This document shows, in pieces, positions 55,499-64,000 of a DNA stretch of 64,000 bases. A program made the position numbers and the translations under genes. Under the pieces are notes generated by a model. That model was not told where the DNA came from. It did not search any database and worked only from the letters and a program-made list of their open reading frames with translations. Every line of letters starts with the position of its first letter. Positions within the stretch are counted from its first letter, which is position 1. Origin of the DNA: Mallotus nudiflorus (lineage: Eukaryota; Streptophyta; Magnoliopsida; Malpighiales; Euphorbiaceae); contig CANTUR010000111.1 in the NCBI GenBank assembly GCA_947683625.1, positions 124,001 through 188,000 on the forward strand, read 5' to 3'.

Positions 55499-55766
55499 AT
55501 TTTTAGTCACAAATGAGCTCATTAATGAGCCAACAATTGACCTATGAATGAGCAAACAAATAAGTAAAAACCGAGCACAAATAAGCCTAGTTCAAGAACA
55601 AGTTCAAGTTCGACTCCAATCAAGCTCAACCCGACCTCGAGCTCCATGTATCATAATTCTGATGAGCTTGAACCAAGCTTGAACAGATCTTTTTTTTAGG
55701 CAAGCCAAGCCCAAGCATTCTAAAACTCAGTTCAGTTTAGCTCAACTCGACTCGATTATATCCCTA

Positions 55767-56129
55767 CCAACCTTCTCAATAATGTGGTTGAACCTGTGGA
55801 GACTGCAAGATGAGATCATACAATAAAGGTTGAAAACATGGGTAATTTTATTTATCATCATATGAGCTACATATTGATCCTGAATAAATTAAATGACATG
55901 AATTTTTACATGGACCATACTAAAATGTGATGCCATTTATTTAATTAATATAATAAATAGATGGTATGGTCCATGTAAAAATTAATTAAACAAATATATA
56001 TAGCATCAGAAATATCCTTAAAAAAGTAGGACTTTTCATCGACTTTAAAACCAATAACATTTGTGTTGATTTACATGTAATGTTATTATTACATTACGAC
56101 CTCAAGAATCAATATCAATAAAAAAAATA
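55767..56129. other. Spacer containing a perfect 20-bp hairpin
   Basis: The arms are 55901-55920 (AATTTTTACATGGACCATAC) and 55964-55983, exact reverse complements with a 43-nt AT-rich loop. Nothing else is recognised up to the copia B LTR. Confidence 0.75.
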
Positions 56130-57208
56130 TGAAAATGCCTTATAGGGGGTAAATAAGGCAAAAGAACAATAATTAAAAATTCAAAGAATTCTGTGCAAGA
56201 ATTAAAAGAATGTACAGAAGGAAGAATGATGAACATAAGAATTTAAGAAGTTTAGATTTTCAGCAATCCAATGTCTCCACCTAACTTATCTCTAAGTTAG
56301 GATTTTCAATTCACATAATCTTATTCACAAGATTGAGATTACACAAGAGTTTGAGGCTCACTCTTTCAACCTTACGACTTGAGTTTTCAAAGCTCACTCA
56401 ATAACCAAATTCCTAAGTGTTTTGATGGTTGAACATTTAAACCAATTCCTTTTGAATAAAGTCACACTTCCCATTTTTTAAACCCATAAAATAGCAGAAT
56501 AATATATATTCTAACATTCATGAACTCTCACAAGAGTTATACAAAAATAAAATGAATTGAAGAGAGCTTTGAGAACTTAATTGAATGCTTAAGAGAGTAT
56601 AATGAGTAAACAAGTTTCTTAAACTTTCAATTGAACTCCAGAGATTATTTATATAAATAAACAACTTAGATTATGGTTGTTGGATGCATTGATTTTTTCT
56701 TCAATGTCTCTCATTGATTTTTCATCATCTTGGACTTATTTTTGTCACAACACTGCTCGTGGTCATGAGGAGCAAACCGTGGCTCGTGAGTATTAGTTTA
56801 AAGACCTTTTTATTCAAAAATATCTATTAAGTGTTATTGGGACTGCCTTATGAGCTGAGGATTGCTTCTTATAATCGTGAGGGCAGCTCATGACTAGCAC
56901 TGAGTGTTTTGGCAAAAATGAGCTCTTGGGGCATTGTACAAGGTCAACTCATGAGGTGCTCCTTATAAGTCCAAAATTATATCTTTTTTATAAATAATTG
57001 CTTTTCAAAGATCGGGGACTTGCATAGGTTGAGGTACTTCATCGAAATGTATATTAAGACTCTTTTAAGGATTATTTCATTGTCTCCAATCACTAATAAT
57101 TAATTTTGTTAATTAATCAACTTCCTATACACTTAAATGAAAACCTTAGCAAATTAGATTGATTGTCAAAGATCAAAATTAGGAGTTTGATCATGCAAAT
57201 GGTCATCA
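56130..57208 (-). repeat. 3' LTR of copia B
   Basis: This 1079-bp LTR begins TGAAAATGCCTTATAGGGGG and ends GGTCATCA next to the ATCTCCCC tract, so it retains the TG...CA ends. It has clearly diverged from the A copies in its central part and lacks the 190-bp unit array. Confidence 0.88.
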
Positions 57209-57222
57209 ATCTCCCCTTCTTT
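57209..57222 (-). promoter_or_regulatory. Polypurine tract of copia B
   Basis: ATCTCCCCTTCTTT lies directly inside the LTR; its complement is AAAGAAGGGGAGAT. Confidence 0.8.
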
Positions 57223-58506
57223 GGCTTTGATAATAAATTTGATAAGATAATAAATAAAGCATGTATGTGTTGAAAATCAATGACATGAATAAGTACGTAT
57301 TATACAAGATAGCTCACTCTTTCAAATTAAATAGATGCAATATGTGAAAATATTTTCTTCCCCCTTAATATATGCATAAATTCATGTATCAGAGCATAAA
57401 ATAAATTGAATTATCATAGCATACATAAGGAATATCAAATAATTGTACAAGAGATGACTTACAAAAATAATTGAAAATGGTTTAAAAATTTTCTCCTATA
57501 TATAAATATATTTCTTTATTACTCCCCTTTTATAAATATGATAACAAATGTAAATTTAATACTTTATTCCCCTTTTGTTAAAAAATAAAAACAAATAACA
57601 ATTAACATAAGGGATAAAAAGAAACATGGCCTAACATGGAAAATGTATTAAAAAATAATAATATAATAACATGATTATTTAAATAAATTTTAGACAATAT
57701 AAAGGAAATAATTTCAAACATATATGCAATATATCACAAAAATAGTACATTCATTATCACTTGATCATATGGAGCTTAGATAAAAATAATAATAACATAC
57801 GATCATGTGACACTTAGCATATCATACACAAACACAATTATCCTCCATAGCCTCTTCTCTCCCTTTGTCAAAGACAAAAAGAAAGAGAGAGATATAAAGG
57901 GAAATAAAATTATATGAACCAAAAATCCTAAAGGGAATAAAAGACCAAAATGCAAAACAATAAAAACAAAGATAAACCAAATCTTTTATCACTCATAAAC
58001 AAAGTAGGTAAAATAAGGCTTTTTATTATAAGGATAAAATCATGAAAACATGATTATTAAACTATGACAAAACTAGCCATACTTACAATGTGACTTTTGA
58101 TGCATGAACAAAATTATGTAAAATAAATTCAAACATTTTTCTCCACTATCACATTGTTATATTACCAACATAAACACATCTTTTTAAAAAAACAAAAAAA
58201 AATTCTCTCCCAGAGAAGAAATTTACTAAGTACACATGCAGACTCAATTATTTATTTTCCTTTATCAAAATGCAAAAGGAAATTTTAACAAAATATAAAT
58301 TATATTAATGAAAAGGATATAATTACAATAATATTGGAATATCAATTGTAAATGAAAACATAAAAAAAACAAAAGACATAAATGAGCAACACAAGCTTAA
58401 AAAAACTAAAAATAAATAGTAATTAAACTAAACATAAACTAATAAAAAATAATAAAAAAATCTAGTCTTGTGGAGGATGAGGTGGTAGAGGATGAGGCCC
58501 AATGCA
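57223..58506 (-). other. 3' noncoding region of copia B
   Basis: AT-rich sequence with several CTCCCCTTT-type pyrimidine runs (57350, 57520, 57565, 57865), colinear with copia A 3894-4152 and 6246-7190. The position matching the solo-LTR target in A is intact at 57660-57690. No gene is seen. Confidence 0.65.
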
Positions 58507-59717
58507 TTAGATTTTATGATGAGCATATAGTTGATGAATGTCATACTCCACATGATCTATCCTATGCTCAAAATGATCAAGTCTAGTATCCACTTGATTA
58601 AATTTATAATTGAAGTTCAATTCAATAATGGAGAGACAATTAACGAATCTACCAACCCAAACAGGCTCATCATCGACACTTTGAGAAATGGAAGCTTCTC
58701 TTGCTATTTTTTCTTTGTGATTAAGGAGGAACATGCTCTTAAAGGATTGCTTCTTCAATTTGAACACCTTCAAGACCATGAGTGTCTATGTGTTAAAATG
58801 TCTTCTAAGTCATGTTCTAACTCCTTATCAACATCTTCATCTCTTACTTTGTCTTTCCAAACTTAAGAATTTCTAACAAGCCTGAATTATTTAGAGTTTC
58901 TTAAGAGGTTATCATTAAGGAAAGAAGGAGGAATAGATGGATTGGTGTTCAAGTTCATCCTAAAGGAATGAGCTATTTTAGTGATGAAGCCTCCATACAT
59001 ATAAGGCACGACTAACATTATCACTAACTAACCAAAATCTCAATTGAAGCCAACTTCCTAGATCAATATCTATGCCTTCAATAAGACATTTTAATAAGGA
59101 AAAGGTCATCAAAAGAAATAGCTTCATTACTTAATCCTATAGAATGAATAGAATAGGTAATAAACCTATGCATATACTAAAGAGATTTTGAAGCAAAATT
59201 AGATGCTTTTATATGTCCCACTTCAAATGGTTTTGCATTAGGCTTAGCATGTTAAGTCTAAAAAGGATTAAGAAGCTAAGAAGAAATAAGAGAAACTATA
59301 TTCCCTTGTCTTAAATTAAAGATACCATTAAATTCTTGTGAGGTAAGGAATCTATCTCTCCCACCCAATATAAATCTCATGTTATTCATAGGATTTTGCT
59401 CATTGAAGTGGTGGATTCTTAAGCAATAGGAAGCAAGAAATTGATGGACTAAAGAGGGATACGTAATAAAAGCATTGAACGAAAAATCTGATAAACCTAC
59501 ATTCTCAAGCAAAGATCTAACCTCATTATAGCATCCCATCTTTTCTAATGTAGCTTGGTATAAGAATTTTGAGGAAATAATTTTCCTTTCCTTGAATTGA
59601 GTAACCCTTTCCCTAAATTAAGTTGAAGTGTAGGAGAGAGGAGGTTGCTTTTTAGGTTGATATTTAGTAGCTCTTCTAGAGGATAACATCTTGAGTAATC
59701 TTCTTCTTAGGAGCCAT
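58507..59717 (-). pseudogene. Env-position frame of copia B (ATHILA ORF-1-like)
   Basis: The frame starts at ATG 59717 (MAPKKKITQDVIL). After a frame change it reads YQPKKQPPLSYTST, RERVTQFKERKIISSKF and a core of LLENVGLSDFSFNAF, ITYPSLVHQFLASY, MRFILGGRDRFLTSQEFNGIF (59500-59300). The tail at 58780-58507 has EPVWVGRFVNCLSI and a coiled coil, VDTRLDHFEHRIDHVEY. The same arrangement (short basic leader, 'YP.L..QF', 'RF.LGG.....T..EFN.IF', coiled tail) is seen in the ATHILA ORF-1 family and in frame A of Athila F. It is absent from copia A. The call is by eye, and the middle is badly broken (about 59270-58860). Confidence 0.6.
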
Positions 59718-60259
59718 GGATAATGCACATAGAGTTTGAAAGATAAGAGAGAAAATATGATAGATTTTATTTAAAAATATTTTGATTGAAAATAAAGAAG
59801 TGAGGAGGAAGTAAGGTGTAAAGAGGTTTCTATATAGGAGAATTAGAGTTAAAATAATAAAGGAAAGTCCTAAAAATAATAAAAAATTATAGGTTTCCAT
59901 TTTATTGTAATAAAGAGTAAAAAAATTTGCAATCCTAATGAAATTAGGATTTTTCGTCTATCATATCGTTGCTTGCAAGCAGTCCATGAGCAGTCAACTC
60001 ATGAGTAGCTCTAGACAAAATGAAATGCAATGGTCATGAACTATAACAACTCATGACAAAAATGTACAATGGTCTAAGAACTTTCAAAATAAATGTAATT
60101 AAGTGCTCAAAATGTTACATCTAAGTACCTAATCATCAAATAAATATCAAATCATGATTAATTTTAACCAAATCAGATGTTATTATAATTATTAAACATA
60201 AATCCAATTAAAAGCAATAAAGTCAAGAATAAAAATTATTTTTTGAAATAATTATATTA

Positions 60260-60291
<32 letters not shown>

Positions 60292-60606
60292 ATAAATAAG
60301 TAAATCATGTAAATGGAAAACCCTCATATGAAATAAATTTGGTTATTTAAATAATCAATAAATTCAATACAATTCAATAATTAGTTATTAAATAACAAAA
60401 ACATTTAAAATAAAGTTTAAACATAAAAGAATTTTTATGGATAAATATAATAAAGTATCAGATACCAAAAGTAAATAAAAGAAAATCATAATTAAACATG
60501 AATTTATTAAATGATATCAAACACAAAAAAAAAAAACAAAGATAAGTGAAAGAAAAAAAAACATAATTACACATGAATCCAATCATCAATTTAGCAATCA
60601 ATCAAT
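59718..60606. other. Spacer between env-position frame and pol of copia B
   Basis: AT-rich DNA with a compound (GT)n(AT)n microsatellite at 60259-60292. A small hydrophobic frame at 59676-59900 overlaps the env-position start in another frame and is not supported. Confidence 0.5.
60259..60292. repeat. (GT)n(AT)n compound microsatellite
   Basis: About six GT repeats followed directly by about ten AT repeats. Confidence 0.95.
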
Positions 60607-61800
60607 TCATTGTGACAAGCTTGAACCATCAATCATATTAAGCTCATGTTTAATAAAATTTAATCTTTCCTCGCAAAGAGGCTTGGTAAAGATGTCTGCA
60701 ATGTCAATATGCTTAGTTTTAGAATGTTGAATCAGATTCTTGCTAAGGTTTATAGCACTTGTATTGTCACATTTAATGGAAATGTGATCAAGTTCAATGC
60801 CATAGTCCTTAAGTTGTTGCTTTTGCCATAAGATTTATAAGAACAACAAGTAGTTGCAACATATTCTACCTCAACAATGGATAAGGCAACTGAAACTTGT
60901 TTCTTGCTAAACAAAGAAACTAAGCAATTACTTAAAATTTGACAAGTTCTGAAAGTGCTTTTTCGATCTAGTAAACTACCAGCAAAGTCTGCATCTAAAT
61001 AGACAATTAATTCAAAGGATGTATTCCTATGATACTAAATTCCTAAATGCATTGTGCCATAAAGATATTTGAAAATTCTTTTAATAGCATTCAAATAAGA
61101 CTTTTTATGACTAGATTGAAACCTAGCACATAAATAAGTAGCAAATGTAATATCGGGTCTACTAGCGATTAAATAAAGAAAGGATCCAATCATACCTCTA
61201 AATCTCTTTTCATCAACCAATTTAACATTCTCATTTGTGTTGATTTTAGTGTTGGTACTCATAGGAGTCTTCCTTAATTTAGCTCCATCCATGCTAAATT
61301 TCTTACGAATGTCCCTAGCATATTTAGTTTGATTAATGAAAGTCCTATTTTTGCATTGCTTGATTTATAGTATAAGGAAGAATTTTATTTCTCCCATCAT
61401 ACTCATATTGAATTCTCATTGCATTAACTTAGAAAATTCCTCACATAAGCAATTGTTAGTAGCACTAAAAATAATGTCATCAACAAAAATTTGAACAATT
61501 AATAAATCATGGTTGGATTTCTTTATGAAAAGAGTTATGTTAACTTTTCCTTTAGAAAAAAAAAATTTCTAAAAGAAAGTTACTCAATCTTTCATACTAA
61601 GCTTTTGCAGCTTATTTCAATCCATACAATGCTTTTGAAAGTTTAAATATATAATTAGGAAAATCAAAACTTCCAAAAATAGGAGGTTGTTCAACATACA
61701 CCTTGACTTTAACGAAACCATTTAAGAATCAACTTTTAACATCCATTTGTTAAAGTCTAAAATTTATGAATAATGCAAATGCAAGTAGCATTCTAATAGG
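60607..61800 (-). pseudogene. Copia B reverse transcriptase and RNase H
   Basis: The polyprotein ends ADIFTKPLCEERLNF, IKHELNMIDGSSLSQ and a TGA at 60607-60609. The RT C-terminal block MIGSFLYLIASRPDITFATY and LCARFQSSHKKSY is at 61200-61100, the signature of SIRE-type copia elements. The catalytic motif reads VQIFVDDIIFSATN near 61475 (Tyr replaced by Phe). The N-terminal RT part extends to 61800 (VKSWFLNGF-like, with the usual Ala replaced). Stops and at least two frameshifts interrupt it. Confidence 0.85.
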
Positions 61801-62990
61801 TTACAACCTTGCAACTACGGTGAAGGTTTCATCATAATCAATGCCTTTTTCTTAACTATAACCTTTAGCTATTAGCCTAACTTTCTTCATAGTTTAGATA
61901 TAGTAGTTGCCCCTTTTTTAGTATCACCTATGATGAGTTCTTAAGGATGAGCTTTCTTGAATCGCTAATCCTTTGGAAGATCATTCTTAAAAGTAGATTG
62001 AGGTATCTACTTTTATTATCATTATCCTTCTTTATGGGATCTTCTAGCTCCAAAAGTTTGCTATCATTGTTCTTGAGTGTTTGCATCTACAAGCTCATCT
62101 ATAAAATTATCAACACTATAAACATCCTTTCTAGGATCAAGTGAGTTTGATTCATCAAATACAACATGCATTGATTCTTTAACTACTAGAGTTTTTTTAT
62201 TAAAGACTCTATATGCCTTACTATAAGTGGAATAGCCTAGGAAAATTCCTTCATCAGCTTTAGAATCAAATTTTCCAAGATTATCCTTGGTGTTTAATAT
62301 AAAGCACTTGCATCCAAATACTCTAAGATATGAGATTTGGGTATTTTATTATTCCAAACCTTATAAAAAGTTTTATTTAAAATTAGTCTTTTGAAAATTC
62401 TATTTACAATATAACAAGATGTGTTAATGGCTTTCACTTAAAAGTGTAGAGGCAAATTATACTCGTGAAGCATTGCTCTAGCCATTTCCACTAGAGTTTT
62501 ATTTTTCCTTTCAACAACCCCATTTTTGTTGAGGTGTTATATGAGAAGAAAATGTATAAGAAATACCATTTTCGTTATAAAAAGTTATAAAAAAATTATT
62601 TTTAAATTCAATTCCATGATCACTTCTAATAGAAGAAATACAAAAATCTTTTCCCTTTTTAACTCTTTTTAAGAAATTTTCAAAAGCTTTATATGCATCA
62701 TTCTTATAAGCAAGAAAACACACCTAAGTATATCTAAAGTAGTCATCAACTAATGCATAAGCATAGTGCATTCCATATGTATAAGTTCAAGTGGCCTAAA
62801 GGTGGAAAATACATTCTTGAACTTAAATGAAGACTTGAATTATTTTCACTTTTGGCAAGTATCACAAGGTTTATCCTTAGTGAAATCAAGCTTAGGTAAA
62901 GCAATCACAAGTTCATGTTTACAAAGATCATTTAAAAGCTCAAGTCCTAACCTTATATGCCATGTCCATGTGTCATGGGAAATAGACATT
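61801..62990 (-). pseudogene. Copia B integrase and RT leader
   Basis: RT starts near 61850 (GIDYDETFTVVARL). Upstream, at 62300-62060, is the integrase C-terminal domain (FDESNSLDPRKDVFSVDN-like). The core has SDHGIEFKNNF near 62615 and a PQQ...GVVER segment near 62525, broken by one extra A that shifts the frame. The zinc region is at about 62870-63000 (SHDTWTWHIRL, ELLNDLCKHELV, CDTCQK). It has the same gene order as copia A without the solo LTR. Confidence 0.82.
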
Positions 62991-63364
62991 AAGCATTTGA
63001 TGTCTTTCTTATTAATTTTATTTAAATCAATAACATAAACAATGTCTATTCTTTCACCACTAAAAATTACTTTGCCTTCATCAACATTACTAACAAAGTA
63101 ATTTTTAGGATAGAACATCACCTTATTTCCCATATCACATAAATGACTTATGGTAAGCAAATTATGTTTAAGACCATGAACAAACAATACATGATGTATT
63201 GAAGAAATTAGTAGTCCTCCATCCTTTGCATTAAGCTTATTGAATTGTTCCTTGTCTCTTATCATATGCCTTGAATATCCATTATCAAGATACCACTTGC
63301 TTTTTGTTCTTGTGGATTTGAAGTACACCAACACAAAATAATTTAAGTGTTCTTTTGAACCCAA
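62991..63364 (-). pseudogene. Copia B protease
   Basis: The frame 62846-63364 begins MGSKEHLNYFVLVYF and has the active-site segment KWYLDNGYSRHMIRDKEQF at about 63290-63235. The family motif is Asp-Ser-Gly; here it is Asp-Asn-Gly, probably by a G-to-A change. The loop IHHVLFVHGLKHNLLTISHLCD (about 63190-63130) is conserved. It would cleave Gag-Pol. Confidence 0.85.
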
Positions 63365-64000
63365 ACCTTTCTTAGTCTAGGTTGGTTAGTTTCAAAAAAA
63401 AAATTGAAGGAAGAAAATTCATATGTAGTCTTCTATAGAAGCGCACATTATTGGTGTGTCCTTTGATCATGCAATATGAACATATAAAATTTGCAAACTT
63501 ATTTCTTCTAGGAGCATATGATTATTTATTAAATGAAAAATGCCTTTGATGTTGTGGTGGTGTGTGTCTCCTATTATTTTGAGTTATAGTTTGAGTTATG
63601 CATTAACAATGGCATTGTGTATTTTGATAAATTTTTTTAATATGCTTATGAGTGTTGGGTCTAGTGTACATGTAAACATGTTTGGGTTATGCTTTTCTAG
63701 TATAAGACTTATCCTTTTATGTCATATAGAATTGAGTCTTATGAGACTTCCCCTTATTATTTGACACATGAGACTTATTAGCTTTGAAAGATTGACACCC
63801 AATCGATTTAGAGGTAGAATGAATGGAATTGCATGATGCTTTAAAAAATTTAATATATGATGATGATGATGATGAGGTCATTCCATTAGCATATCCAATT
63901 CCATAAGTATTTCCATAAAGTTTTTAAGAGTCAAGTAAATTATCTAAACTCTCTTTTCCTTTTTAAAATTTGGATATGGAGTTTTGTAACTCTACTAACT
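63365..64000 (-). pseudogene. Copia B gag, partial
   Basis: The gag C-terminal region continues beyond the window. The second zinc knuckle near 63440-63480 reads CSYCMIKGHTNNVRF, with the last Cys replaced by Arg compared with copia A. The sequence around 63560-63800 matches 12140-12450 of copia A. Several frame breaks are present. Confidence 0.8.

Larger units (their letters stand above)
53978..55766. mobile_element. Candidate non-autonomous hAT-like element
   Basis: The left end reads TAAAGGTGTAAACAAGAG and the right end, in reverse complement, TAGGGATATAATCGAGTCG. Both are close to the TAGGGGTGTAAACGAGC start of many plant non-autonomous hAT elements, and the flanks inside are dense with GCTCGTGAACAGGCTC-type words (53990-54390 and 55510-55750). 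The interior (54400-55500) has a CT-rich frame, 54618-54923, without recognised function, and a long (AT)n. The 8-bp target duplication is not clear (CTACCCA/CTACCAA overlap the ends). Confidence 0.55.
56130..64000 (-). mobile_element. Copia element B (SIRE-like), truncated by the window end
   Basis: This is the second copia element of the same family as A, on the minus strand, running out of the window to the right. It has the 3' LTR (56130-57208), polypurine tract, a noncoding region, an env-position frame (58507-59717), pol ending at 60607, integrase, protease and part of gag to 64000. Its 3' noncoding region keeps the unoccupied target of the solo LTR seen in copia A. It has many stops and frameshifts. 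Confidence 0.88.

Noticed and set aside
53970..55774. 8-bp target duplication for the candidate hAT-like element
   Set aside because: ACTACCCA and CCTACCAA match imperfectly and overlap the presumed terminal bases, so the ends are not secure.

Overview
This is AT-rich plant nuclear DNA, probably eudicot heterochromatin; the species cannot be fixed from the sequence. I found no intact host gene, no tRNA or rRNA and no CRISPR. Almost every base that can be identified belongs to a nested stack of decayed transposons: Ty3/gypsy elements of Tat/Ogre and Athila type, Ty1/copia elements of SIRE-like type, one hAT-like (TTF/DUF4371) transposase pseudogene, and several small inverted-repeat elements. 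The plant assignment rests on protein signatures (Athila gag, Tat tandem RNases H, plant mobile domain, copia RPDI/FATxLCARFQ-type reverse transcriptase) and on tRNA-type primer sites.

Left part (1-22,270). A gypsy element of the Tat type ('D', + strand) has gag at 1123-2639 and a 3' LTR at 18,055-20,162. It is split by a copia element ('A', minus strand, 2640-16,119; duplicated target GAATT/GAACT), and a copia LTR (1-1122) lies against its gag. Copia A was itself hit twice: by a solo LTR of the D family (4153-6245, perfect 5-bp duplication ATGAT) and by a solo LTR related to the Athila element (8477-10,141, ATCTT/ACCTT). Element D keeps a 91-bp tandem array before its 3' LTR. The remains of another gypsy element (E) follow, then a 343-bp MITE.

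Middle (22,857-52,365). The oldest layer is a minus-strand hAT-like transposase pseudogene. A 14.2-kb Tat/Ogre-type element ('C', + strand, 24,176-51,368, target CTTCC) lies inside it, and the transposase reading frame resumes exactly on the far side. C has lost its protease and reverse transcriptase but keeps gag, the end of the first RNase H, a second RNase H, and integrase. On its opposite strand, downstream of pol, it carries two additional genes, one with a plant mobile domain and one DUF7745-like, both apparently containing GT-AG introns. A 13.0-kb Athila element ('F', minus strand, 33,441-46,447, target ACTTC) interrupts the first of these antisense genes. F has gag, protease, RT, RNase H and integrase, plus two related open frames in the env position.

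Right part (52,366-64,000). Two inverted-repeat DNA elements, an (AT)n microsatellite and a hairpin precede a second copia element ('B', minus strand, from 56,130 beyond the window end). B carries an env-position reading frame that copia A lacks, and it preserves the empty target site of the solo LTR found in A.

All coding regions are riddled with stops, mostly TAG, and several catalytic residues are changed. None of the elements looks autonomous. The most unusual content is the intron-bearing antisense gene pair in C, the duplicated env-position frame in F, and the different self-complementary modules held in the LTRs of three unrelated families.
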